Position numbers and translations under genes: made by a program. From a bacterium Ga0077546 (GTDB lineage Bacteria; Cyanobacteriota; Vampirovibrionia; Obscuribacterales; Obscuribacteraceae), in assembly GCA_001464165.1 (NCBI GenBank), contig LNEX01000326.1:1-35570 (forward strand): a stretch of DNA of 35,570 bases, written 5' to 3'. The notes beneath the pieces are model-generated. The model was not told the DNA's origin. It searched no databases and saw nothing but the letters and a program-made list of their open reading frames with translations. This document shows, piece after piece, positions 22,999-30,537 of the stretch (position 1 is the first letter of the stretch; each line of letters starts with the position of its first letter).

Positions 22999-24957
22999 CT
23001 ACACTTGAGAAATGCGCTTCTCGAAACGATCACGCACTTGTTCAATCATGCAAAGAGCATTACGCTGCACAATTGCAGCGGCGTTGCGAGGCTGATAGCC
23101 TGACTTACAAAGACCCCAAAAAGCATAGGTGGCAGCCGAAATAACGTAAGTGACATGAATATGGCCCTTGTCAGTGGGCAACTCAGACTTATCCTCCATA
23201 ATTAAACGAGCCAAGTACTGCGCTCGTTCTTCGCGCTCTTCTGTCCAGTTAGTGATCTCAATACTAGAGACACCCCCCAAAGACTTAAGCGGCGTGCGAA
23301 TCAGGGCCTTAGCGACAACCGGGGCGAGGGCTTTGATATCTTCAACTGCAATGACGATGTCTGAGTGTTCAGGTTGACCACTTAGGCACTTCCAAGTAAT
23401 TACCTCGGGTAAATTTCCCGCCCCTACTGCCTGATCAGCTAGTTTGCGGCACTGTTTAGCTTCTTTGACAAATCCAATTTCGTCTAAAGCAGCAGCCACT
23501 ATGTAGGCGCGTATGTAATCTGGCGGATGAGGCAAAAAGCTCAATGCCTGGCCACCACCACTACCTTCACTAAATTCATAGTAAGACTCTGTGCGCAAAA
23601 GCTGCTCTGTATTGAAAATGCCTTTTTCTTGCGAGTTAAAAGCGCAGAAGGTGCTGACCATGTTATAGAGGTATGCTGGTCCACACAACAAGACACCACC
23701 AGAAATGTCAGCATCAACTTCGCCGATAGTATCAACAACAAACTTGATCAACAAATTCAACAACGGCACTTTTTGTTTGCCAATACTTACAGTCTTCTGA
23801 GAGAGCACTAATTCACCCTTCTTAGAAGCATCGGTAATTGCCCGCGCCAAGACGGCAATTAATTCTGAGCCCAAACCAACCACATCATGAAAGATGTCGT
23901 GGCGGAATTCATGCATATAGAGAATAAGCATAATGGCAATGACATTGCGCTCATCATGGGGCACTTCAAAGGCATGTGCCCCAACAGGGCCAGCAGGAAG
24001 AGTTGCCGGTCCGGCACTACTGAAGCGAGCAACATAGACGCAGCCTATCTCAAATATCAGAGTGTTGAGGCGGGCCTTGACCTCGGCCGAAGCTGTAGAA
24101 GATGGATCTGTTCCCTCGAAAAGATAGTGAGCTTGTTCCACGCAAAATATTATGGAAGCAAGCTCATTGTACTTTCCACTGCGGGCCTGAGAGAAGGCAT
24201 CAGTCCAGATACGCAGAATATCAATTATCGGTGTTAGCTCCTCATCTAAAGCGTCGATAGCGACTTCAAGCAATTGACTCTCAGGCACTTCTGGATTATA
24301 TGCACGCAAGCCATCGACTGCCCGAGGAAGCGATGCGAGATAAACGGTACGTAATTGCTCTAACTGTTCAGCAAGGCTATCAATGGCGGGCCAATATTTG
24401 CTATGCATATTAGTGCGTGCCCAACTGACTCGAGCCGATTGAGCATCAAAGCGCTCAGCAACGATGGCATCAAATTTGCCGTCATTAAGAAGAGCACTTA
24501 AACCACCAGCGGCAACAAGCAATGTAGCATCGACACTTTCTTCGCCTGGCAAATTCAAACTAGGAATAAGTGCCTGCACTTTCCCCAAGAGGGGGTTCTT
24601 AGGAGAAATTTGAGATTGTTTTTTTCGCTGAAGAGTTTTCAACTCAAGCCCGCTTATAGCAGGCGCAAAATCGACATCCGCATCTTCATCAAGCTCTTCA
24701 TCAGAATTGTCATCGAGAGAAGAACCGTCTTCATTTTCACTGGCAGCAGCTTGCTGGTTCTTAATGCGCTCCAAGGCACGCACCACCAAAGTAGCGGCAT
24801 CAGGGAAGGGAAACTTTTCACGACCATAACCAGGGCAAACAACTATGTGGGGACGACAATTACCGCCTATGCATCCGCCGCGACGATCGGCTCCCGTATC
24901 TGCCGATTGTTTAATATCAAGAATGATCTTGCTGACCGAAGGTTTTCGAGTAGCCAT
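22999..24957 (-). CDS. Putative HExxH zinc metallopeptidase of unrecognised family
   Basis: This is a 652-residue cytoplasmic-looking protein. At 349-353 it carries HEFRH (HExxH) within a hydrophobic helix (IAIMLILYMHEFRHDIFHDVVGLGSELIAVLARAI). About 60 residues later comes EVDADISGG (413-421), which resembles the E/D-x-x-A-D third-ligand helix of gluzincin-type peptidases. That pairing suggests a real zinc site. The N-terminus has three cysteines (29, 34, 41; GGCIGGNC...VCPG) that might bind metal, then a strongly acidic disordered stretch (about 75-96). The rest is helical with no known domain. GGA lies nine bases before the ATG. It heads the series leading to the Clp genes. The peptidase call is from motif alone. 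Confidence 0.6.
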   Translation of the reverse strand: MATRKPSVSKIILDIKQSADTGADRRGGCIGGNCRPHIVVCPGYGREKFPFPDAATLVVRALERIKNQQAAASENEDGSSLDDNSDEELDEDADVDFAPAISGLELKTLQRKKQSQISPKNPLLGKVQALIPSLNLPGEESVDATLLVAAGGLSALLNDGKFDAIVAERFDAQSARVSWARTNMHSKYWPAIDSLAEQLEQLRTVYLASLPRAVDGLRAYNPEVPESQLLEVAIDALDEELTPIIDILRIWTDAFSQARSGKYNELASIIFCVEQAHYLFEGTDPSSTASAEVKARLNTLIFEIGCVYVARFSSAGPATLPAGPVGAHAFEVPHDERNVIAIMLILYMHEFRHDIFHDVVGLGSELIAVLARAITDASKKGELVLSQKTVSIGKQKVPLLNLLIKFVVDTIGEVDADISGGVLLCGPAYLYNMVSTFCAFNSQEKGIFNTEQLLRTESYYEFSEGSGGGQALSFLPHPPDYIRAYIVAAALDEIGFVKEAKQCRKLADQAVGAGNLPEVITWKCLSGQPEHSDIVIAVEDIKALAPVVAKALIRTPLKSLGGVSSIEITNWTEEREERAQYLARLIMEDKSELPTDKGHIHVTYVISAATYAFWGLCKSGYQPRNAAAIVQRNALCMIEQVRDRFEKRISQV

Positions 24958-25370
24958 ATCTTTATTCCAACCAATGTTCCAAACGAAAGGTTTGCAGCCT
25001 TCAGAGAAACTATTTCAAATCAAGAGTCGCAGCCAGACAAACTCCCAGTACGCAATATCGCTCGATCGACGTAACTAACCAAAGAAATTCTTTGAGTAGC
25101 TGCCATGAAAGAGCATTAGTGGTTTGTCCTGGATAGGCTGAGTCGACCGAATAGTGAAGAGTCAATAGTGAAGGTTAATAGCTAAGACTTATCAAAGCAG
25201 GAACAGATCATGCAAGGACCTAGCAAATGCTTAATCGAGTTGTAAAAAGCCAGAAGGCCAAATAAGGATGGGCTTTTAGTAGCTCAGCAAAATTGCTAGC
25301 GCTAGCACGCTAACACTTTTACATCAAAGCCTAAAGGTAACGCAGACAGCGAACCTTGGCAGCCCGCAGT
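24958..25370. other. 413-base gene-free stretch with hairpin and palindrome
   Basis: This presumably holds the promoter of the minus-strand series beginning at 24957. The stretch includes a possible terminator for the gene at 25371 (listed separately) and the perfect 12-base palindrome GCTAGCGCTAGC at 25295-25306. A plus-strand frame entering from inside the metallopeptidase gene reaches 25078 but looks like antisense shadow. Confidence 0.4.
25244..25277 (-). terminator. Possible terminator of the membrane-anchored protein gene
   Basis: On the minus strand AAAAGCC and GGCTTTT arms enclose an 18-base loop, and the second arm continues into TTTTTAC. It is about 95 bases beyond the stop codon at 25371. 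The long loop makes it a moderate candidate. Confidence 0.45.
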
Positions 25371-26639
25371 CTAGTAGAACCTACTTCCTTCTTTCAGCCA
25401 CCGATGCGCTTGTGCAGATGAACTCCTTTCCACTAATTGTCTGATCTCACCACCAGCGCCTTTTAGACCCTCTTGAGACTCTGGCAAATTCGGCTGATAG
25501 ACAACTCCCTTTTCATCAATTTGCCAAAAGAGGCTGACATAAGTCTCTTTGGATTTCTTAGTAGAATCGGCGAGATCACAATTGAGAACATCAAGAAGTG
25601 ATTCGATATTGAGGCGCCCACCAGTTGTACTAAGCCAGTTGAACAATGCCGTGCACAATTTACGGTCTTCAAAATCGGTTTGTAGTAACTGAGTTGGTTT
25701 TACAACACCATTCAAGTCAGAAGTGAGCTCGATGGCAAAAGGCACTGGCCCTGGTGCATAGGCACAAGACTTAGGCTGCACGCAGGCAATATGAGAAGCC
25801 TTGCCACCGTGACCGTCAATACTCGGCACCTCGGCATAAACCAGACTACTAAAATGCTTGCCATCGGCAGGCTGCAATTCTTGAGGCGCAAGAAGTAATG
25901 GTTGTGCGCCCACCGCAGCAAAGTAAAAATGGCAGTCTTTGTAGCTAGCATCAACACCAGGCAAATAGCAATCATTTGATTCTTGACTCGAATCACAGAA
26001 AGCAAACTTGTAAGGTGCTGGAATATGAGTCAGTGTGCTGCCTTGCTTGGCACTCCAGCGCAAAGCGAAAATAGGTAATTGTTGCTGAGTAGAAGAGTTT
26101 GCTGTCTTCCCACTAAGAAGGGCCTTCTTGTATGAGTCAATAGCCATGACATAAGGGCTAACCCGTCGGCCAGAAGCATCTAAAAAAACACCATTACTGC
26201 CACTGCTAAGTGACGAAGAAAGCTCTCTTTCTAGAGAAAGAGCAGCTCGACGCGCCTGTACATAATCGAATTGGGCATGCTCTCGAAGCTCGTTGCTGCT
26301 CAGCAGGTCAGCTACGATTAGCTCAACTCTTACTATTGCCAAAACTGTGTTTATGCTTCTAACTGTTCTACCTGTTCGATCTCCTCTATCTATTCCAGCG
26401 GTTCCACCAGTGGAGCAATCACTGAGGCCGATTCGGCCAAAATAAGGGTCATCTATAACAATAGCTGAAAGACCTTCCGCAGCTGCCAAAGCGGCAATCT
26501 CAACTGGCGAGAGAGCACGTTGGTAAGACAATTGCTCAGTAGCAAAGAAACATGACAGACCAACGAAGGCAAACAATAGTGCCAGCAGTTTTTGCTCTTG
26601 GCGCGCCCAATCAAGCCATCGTCTATCCCTTCTCTGCAT
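25371..26639 (-). CDS. Membrane-anchored unknown protein
   Basis: The 422-residue protein has a basic N-terminus, one hydrophobic segment at about 17-34 (KLLALLFAFVGLSCFFAT) and a large, probably extracytoplasmic, C-terminal part. Just after the membrane segment, YQRALSPVEIAALAAAEGL recalls the Ala-rich helix that follows the anchor in TadG-like pilus-associated proteins, but similarity beyond that is not evident. The soluble part has about ten cysteines (for example CDSSQESNDCYLPG, CVQPKSCAY), consistent with disulfides outside the cytoplasm. No family is assigned. It is divergent from the protease gene at 26899. No strong Shine-Dalgarno is seen. Confidence 0.65.
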   Translation of the reverse strand: MQRRDRRWLDWARQEQKLLALLFAFVGLSCFFATEQLSYQRALSPVEIAALAAAEGLSAIVIDDPYFGRIGLSDCSTGGTAGIDRGDRTGRTVRSINTVLAIVRVELIVADLLSSNELREHAQFDYVQARRAALSLERELSSSLSSGSNGVFLDASGRRVSPYVMAIDSYKKALLSGKTANSSTQQQLPIFALRWSAKQGSTLTHIPAPYKFAFCDSSQESNDCYLPGVDASYKDCHFYFAAVGAQPLLLAPQELQPADGKHFSSLVYAEVPSIDGHGGKASHIACVQPKSCAYAPGPVPFAIELTSDLNGVVKPTQLLQTDFEDRKLCTALFNWLSTTGGRLNIESLLDVLNCDLADSTKKSKETYVSLFWQIDEKGVVYQPNLPESQEGLKGAGGEIRQLVERSSSAQAHRWLKEGSRFY

Positions 26640-26800
26640 AATGCTTCACATCACCTAAAGATAGCAGCCTAAGCTCAGAGAAACTAAGAAATCTCGACCG
26701 AGCTAATAATGAGAATAACAGTGCAAGAAACAGAAGAAAATGGTGAAAACCGCTAGCGATACCACTCTAAAAATGGCTAAACTTAGATTTTCTCAACCGA

Positions 26801-26831
26801 TATGGAATTGTCACACAAAGTAATTTATCCT
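26801..26831 (+). promoter_or_regulatory. Shared promoter element, copy C (trypsin-like protease)
   Basis: The sequence is TATG-GAAT-TGTCAC, then 11 bases, then TATCCT (26826-26831). The proposed -10 ends 67 bases before the ATG at 26899. Confidence 0.65.
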
Positions 26832-26898
26832 TTTACCTTTACCCTTGAGTGTTCACTAATAGGAACAAGCAGCATGCCGCTTCAGGCGAAGATCAGAA

Positions 26899-27684
26899 AT
26901 GAACAAGTGCCAAACCAAAGAAGATGATTACCTTACAGAAGCCAGCCTGTCCGACTGCCTAGGCCACAGTGAGCTGCTAGAGGCATGGAATAAGACAAAC
27001 ACAGAACTAGTAAATGTCAGTGGCGGCTTAGAGACTGGCGGTGGTTTTGCAATAGACAAGTCTTTGCTGCCCCATCTCAAAATCGAAGATAATGAAACCC
27101 TTGTATTAACAGCGGCTCATATTGTTAACGGTGCACCACATACTTTGCTCGGTACTTATGACGCAGAAGGCCAGCTTCAGGACCTCTATCGAGGCCAAGT
27201 AGTCTACTCAGACATGGCTACTGACTTAGCAATAGTAAAAGTAAATATTAGTGACCGCAATCAGATACCGCACTCAATTAATTACTATGACCTTCGTCAA
27301 GCTCAAACAGGTGAAGAAGCCATGGTATTTCGCCCAGACGATGAAGAGCGCTTAGTCGGTCTGTTTAAAGTGCGCTGCAACGATACTTATGGGGCTGTCA
27401 CTGACGCCACATTGAGAGCACGTCATCCTCAAATTAAAGTATCAAAAAATACCAATATCACTCTGCTCGATAGACCAGATCAAGACGGCACCTCCGGCAG
27501 CCCTCTAATAGGCAAAGACGGCAAAATTCTTGGCCTAGTTAGCCAAAGAATAACTAATGCAAGATGCAACAATGTGGCTGAAAACCAATCAAGCTGCGCG
27601 GGTACGGTGGCAATCAGCGCCAGCCAGATTCGGCTTTTCTTGAAGAAGGCTGATAGAGAATTGCAAAACACTATTAGCAAATGA
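26899..27684 (+). CDS. Trypsin-fold serine protease
   Basis: The 261-residue protein has a complete chymotrypsin-type triad: His74 (LTAAHIV), Asp109 (ATDLAIVKV) and Ser199 (DGTSGSPLIG). GGLETGGGFAID precedes the first barrel, as in DegP/HtrA-like and glutamyl-endopeptidase-like enzymes. There is no PDZ domain and no Sec signal peptide, so it is either cytoplasmic or exported by an unrecognised route. Five cysteines are present, including a C-terminal pair (RCNNVAENQSSC) that could form a disulfide. It is driven by a copy of the shared promoter and converges on the RlpA-like gene across a long inverted repeat. The target is unknown. Confidence 0.85.
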   Translation: MNKCQTKEDDYLTEASLSDCLGHSELLEAWNKTNTELVNVSGGLETGGGFAIDKSLLPHLKIEDNETLVLTAAHIVNGAPHTLLGTYDAEGQLQDLYRGQVVYSDMATDLAIVKVNISDRNQIPHSINYYDLRQAQTGEEAMVFRPDDEERLVGLFKVRCNDTYGAVTDATLRARHPQIKVSKNTNITLLDRPDQDGTSGSPLIGKDGKILGLVSQRITNARCNNVAENQSSCAGTVAISASQIRLFLKKADRELQNTISK

Positions 27685-27741
27685 TTGATCAACTTCAATA
27701 GCGACAAAGGGAAACTACTTCGCTAATGAAATTGATCAATC
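27683..27741. terminator. Long inverted repeat between convergent genes
   Basis: Two 22-base arms (27683-27704 and 27720-27741) match at 20 of 22 positions around a 15-base loop. The left arm overlaps the protease stop codon. The symmetric structure between convergent genes fits a bidirectional terminator, although T-tracts are weak. Confidence 0.65.
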
Positions 27742-27751
27742 TAACTATGCT

Positions 27752-28306
27752 CTAGCCCTCTGGCATACAGACTCTTACTGGTGTCATATCCCCTGCACCA
27801 ATTCTAGAGGCTGCACCATATGTCAAATCTACTAAGCGTGGTTGACCATCTGGTGTGCGATACTTGCTCGGGTTACCAAAGCCACCATAGTCTCGAACCC
27901 GCTGGGTTGTAGTTTCATTGTTGTTGAGATTAGTAATAACTAGCTTTGAACCGAGATCAGCCCCCAGAACCGGTTGTTTTAGATCGACAGCCACACCTTG
28001 CTCACTACCTGTGTAGCGAGAACCATCGGCGGTACGGTTTCCTGTTGGGCCATAAACAGTTGCCCAGCCATTGACGCACGCAGCTTCAGCAACTAATTGG
28101 GGCTGATTCACATCGATAGAAAAGCCCTCTATCATAACTGATGCTGACGTTTTCGAAACAGATGCCTGGCCATCTAAATTCAACTGTCGCAGCACCCCTT
28201 GCTCGGCCATAGCCTGGGGTGAGCCTGGAGTGGCCGGTTGAAGTGTTTCTATTGAACGCTCCACACTTGGTGGCGCGCCAAAATCTATCTGGTCTTTCAT
28301 AATCAT
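27752..28306 (-). CDS. RlpA-like double-psi beta-barrel protein
   Basis: The 184-residue protein has a C-terminal RlpA-like domain at about 75-182. Visible are GWATVYGPTGNRTADGSRY (family: A-x-YG...G-x-RTA-x-GERF), LGADLGSKLVITNLNNN (LPFGT-x-VRVTNL), TQRVRDYGGF (VRVNDRGPF) and VDLTYGAASRIGAG...PVRVCM. RlpA proteins act on denuded peptidoglycan glycan strands; the fold is also found in other wall-binding proteins. The first 70 residues are Gln/Ser/Pro-rich and lack both a signal peptide and a lipobox. Two ATGs two codons apart could start it; GAGG fits the second better. A copy of the shared promoter lies upstream. Confidence 0.82.
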   Translation of the reverse strand: MIMKDQIDFGAPPSVERSIETLQPATPGSPQAMAEQGVLRQLNLDGQASVSKTSASVMIEGFSIDVNQPQLVAEAACVNGWATVYGPTGNRTADGSRYTGSEQGVAVDLKQPVLGADLGSKLVITNLNNNETTTQRVRDYGGFGNPSKYRTPDGQPRLVDLTYGAASRIGAGDMTPVRVCMPEG

Positions 28307-28379
28307 AGACCTCTATTTATTGGAATATTATTTTGGTAATTTTGCGGACATGCGATTGGCAAGCTAAGCGCTTGTTGTC

Positions 28380-28410
28380 AAGATAAACTTATTAGTGTGA
28401 CAATGACATA
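28380..28410 (-). promoter_or_regulatory. Shared promoter element, copy D (RlpA-like gene)
   Basis: Read on the minus strand it is TATG-TCAT-TGTCAC, then 11 bases, then TATCTT (28380-28385). The proposed -10 lies 73 bases upstream of the first ATG at 28306. Confidence 0.65.
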
Positions 28411-28613
28411 GCAAGAGAAATTTTTCTCTGTTCTATCCAAATTACCAACCAACTTGAAATTACTAACAATGATTGCCCCAAAACCATTGACGCGGTACGA
28501 TCAGCATGTAGAGCTGGTTCTGTGAATACTACAAAATCTAGTGACTTACCCCAAAATAATAACTCGCTTGTCTGTTTACATGCATACATTGAATAAGCCG
28601 GATGTGGGAGATT

Positions 28614-28666
28614 ACAAAAAAAATTGACCGGACAAAGGCAATGAAAATCATTAACCTTGCCGGTCA
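28614..28666 (-). terminator. Terminator of the three-gene small-protein operon
   Basis: On the minus strand TGACCGG (28660-28666) pairs with CCGGTCA (28625-28631), with inner AAGG/CCTT and AATGA/TCATT pairs, followed by ATTTTTTTTG. It starts 20 bases after the stop codon at 28686. Confidence 0.85.
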
Positions 28667-28685
28667 CTTTGAACTAATGAAACTG

Positions 28686-29477
28686 TTACTGTGCGAATCT
28701 TCTTCGATACTGGCTAGAACTCGCTGTCGGCGAACAGCGACCCAAAAGCTCAGCCATCTCTCGGATGAACCCTCTTGCTATAACCAGTTGCTCCAAGCGA
28801 TCCTGGCTGTTCAGGTTTCTGCCCATGTGCGGACTCCACACATTCGCTAGAATCTGGGTTTCGTAGTCGTCAGCCTCGCTGAAGTACCATTTTGTGATAC
28901 TTACATCGATGTTCCATCGACGTTTGGAGTCGAGGCCAAGAGGTTTGCCTGCAAGTTTGTCGCAGAATGTTTGCTTACCGAGCTGCCAGAAAGAACGCCA
29001 TTGAGTAGTCAAACCGGTGGTACCAGGGTAGTAGCCGTTGGGCATAACAGCCGGCATGGTTGTCGTGGCAGCTCTCTTAGGCAGAATGCCTACAAAGTTC
29101 GTTGGTTGTATGCGTTTGCGCGCACCCAGAGGAGTATATAACTCCATTAGCTGTCGGCTTCTAAGCGCGGCTGTGACAACACCAATGAGATCAATATAGC
29201 AATGACCAGAGACCGAGACGCCAAAAGCTTCTTTGCTCGGGTCAAGCACACCAGAGAAAGTCGCCCCTATGGCAGCTAGATTTCCATGTCCGCCGAAATG
29301 CGGGTGGCCAATATCGACACTACTGTCAATATCAGCAGAGTGAGAATGGTGACCACAAAACGTGTGCGATACAACTAGGGCATCGAAAGTTGAGTGCCCA
29401 TCACCACTGTGACCGAAGTCGAAGCCACCATGCCCGTCTAGACCATGTCCGCCTCCATCAAATCCTCCATCTGTCAT
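28686..29477 (-). CDS. Unknown protein with His/Gly-rich N-terminus
   Basis: This 263-residue protein is of no recognised family. Residues 1-75 are dominated by Gly, His and Asp (GGFDGGGHGLDGHGGFDFGH, then FCGHHSHSADID), a composition typical of metal-binding low-complexity tails. From about 78 on it looks folded: a hydrophobic region (YIDLIGVVTAAL), a basic patch (GARKRIQPTNFVGILPKR) and a Trp-rich half (QWRSFWQLGKQTFCDKL, WNIDVSITKWYF). There is no signal peptide. Its ATG overlaps the TGA of the 77-residue gene by four bases, so they are translationally coupled. A strong terminator follows. Confidence 0.7.
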   Translation of the reverse strand: MTDGGFDGGGHGLDGHGGFDFGHSGDGHSTFDALVVSHTFCGHHSHSADIDSSVDIGHPHFGGHGNLAAIGATFSGVLDPSKEAFGVSVSGHCYIDLIGVVTAALRSRQLMELYTPLGARKRIQPTNFVGILPKRAATTTMPAVMPNGYYPGTTGLTTQWRSFWQLGKQTFCDKLAGKPLGLDSKRRWNIDVSITKWYFSEADDYETQILANVWSPHMGRNLNSQDRLEQLVIARGFIREMAELLGRCSPTASSSQYRRRFAQ

Positions 29478-29707
29478 GAACTCTCTCCACTTTCACTTAA
29501 TTGCTCTTTACTTGCGTTGATTTGACGCTGATGTACTTCATAGACACGGCGATGAAACTCGAGAGCCGTCTGTTGACCGCTAGGTGTGTTCATATCAAGA
29601 TTTTGCTCCGCGATCATTTTATTCAAAGACTGGCAAGCCAATAAATCAGCACCTTCCATACCAGTGCAGTCCATTACGAACGTTGTTTGAGATTGTTGAG
29701 TCGACAT
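29474..29707 (-). CDS. Unknown 77-residue protein
   Basis: This small soluble protein is strongly supported by AAGGAG five bases before its ATG and by the four-base overlap with the next gene. It reads as two or three helices with Gln/Glu-rich surfaces (QTALEFHRRVYEVHQRQINASKEQL) and two cysteines (MDCTG, LLACQSL). No family is recognised. It may be a partner of the His/Gly-rich protein, given the coupling. Confidence 0.75.
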   Translation of the reverse strand: MSTQQSQTTFVMDCTGMEGADLLACQSLNKMIAEQNLDMNTPSGQQTALEFHRRVYEVHQRQINASKEQLSESGESS

Positions 29708-29817
29708 AAATACTCCTTATGTTTGTAAGCGAAATAATCAAATGATCAATGATGAATGAAAAACCAATGCCAGTGCAATCAAGCACCAGCAATGGTGAGA
29801 AGCCGCTTAGAAGTGGT

Positions 29818-30075
29818 TCACGGGCATGTGAAAGTAGCACCTTGATAGCAGGCCTCTTTCAAGATCGAGTTAAGTACCCAGGCAAAGTGTTGTCCAATCT
29901 GGATGAACCAACGGGTAGCTTCGCGTGGGCTGATAAACAAGAATACAACTGCTATCAAAATTCCAAGCGCTACAAACGGGTAGAACCGATATGCAGCAAA
30001 ACTGAGAGACTGCTGCACAAACCAGATAATGCACAGCAAGATTAGACAGAGAATGACTGTGGAGATTACTCCCAT
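29818..30075 (-). CDS. Small two-pass membrane protein
   Basis: The protein has 85 residues with hydrophobic helices at about 4-27 and 32-49, then an amphipathic C-terminus with Trp/Arg (REATRWFIQIGQHFAW) and two cysteines near the end. AGAGGA lies four bases before the ATG. It lies 110 bases upstream of the 77-residue gene on the same strand and may be the first gene of that operon. No family is recognised. Confidence 0.65.
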   Translation of the reverse strand: MGVISTVILCLILLCIIWFVQQSLSFAAYRFYPFVALGILIAVVFLFISPREATRWFIQIGQHFAWVLNSILKEACYQGATFTCP

Positions 30076-30364
30076 AATTTCCTCTTTTTAGATAGTAAAC
30101 AGCAATTGGTCTGCTTCACTCATGGCATTGCTAAAGCGTCATAGCCCCTAGCTCTAAACTACACTTCTCCAAAGACTCAACCCAAGAGCTAACTCGACCT
30201 TGGTAAAACAAGCCTAATTAGATGAGAGAGTTGAAAGCTTTGGGTTTTAAACGAAAACAAACCTGAGTGAGAGAAGAAAGTAGATAACTAATAAGGAACA
30301 CAAAAGACCTTTGACAATCAACGGAAATAGCAGCAGGCATTGTTAGCGCCAGCAAATATACGAA

Positions 30365-30390
30365 AAAAAGGGTGCGTGAGCTACGCTCAT
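30365..30390 (-). terminator. Second (distal) terminator downstream of the LysM gene
   Basis: On the minus strand a GCATGAGC/GCTCACGC stem with one mismatch and a GTA loop is followed by ACCC and seven T. It lies some 150 bases beyond the LysM gene stop and would back up the nearer hairpin. Confidence 0.6.
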
Positions 30391-30479
30391 GCATCTACTA
30401 AGATACCAAAGTCAATGTTTACATAGCCTAGCCAGATGCAGCGGCTTGGTATGAGATACGACCAACATGCAATAACAAT

Positions 30480-30510
30480 ATAGCGCAGCCCCGCAACAGG
30501 GCTACGCTAT
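30480..30510 (-). terminator. First hairpin downstream of the LysM gene
   Basis: A 12-position stem with one mismatch, ATAGCGTAGCCC/GGGCTGCGCTAT on the minus strand, has a seven-base loop and is followed by ATTGTTATTG. It is a good hairpin with a weak T-tract. Confidence 0.65.
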
Positions 30511-30537
30511 CACCGTCAATAATTTCTAATTGGACGC

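Larger units (their letters stand above)
30076..30537. other. 462-base gene-free stretch with two minus-strand hairpins
   Basis: It holds two terminator-like hairpins downstream of the LysM gene (listed separately) and presumably the promoter of the membrane-protein gene at 29818. No open frame with a ribosome-binding site is seen on either strand. Confidence 0.5.

Noticed and set aside
24610..25074. 154-codon plus-strand frame antisense to the metallopeptidase-like gene
   Set aside because: Most of it lies opposite a long, well-supported frame, and no family resemblance or Shine-Dalgarno is seen.
26801..26831. CRP/FNR-type operator reading of the TGTCACA motif
   Set aside because: The left half-site TGTGA is missing at the required spacing in all five copies; the fixed distance to a TA-N3-T hexamer fits a promoter element better.
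28392..28667. 91-codon minus-strand frame between the RlpA-like gene and the small-protein operon
   Set aside because: It begins within the strong terminator hairpin and ends at promoter copy D, so it cannot be a sensible gene.
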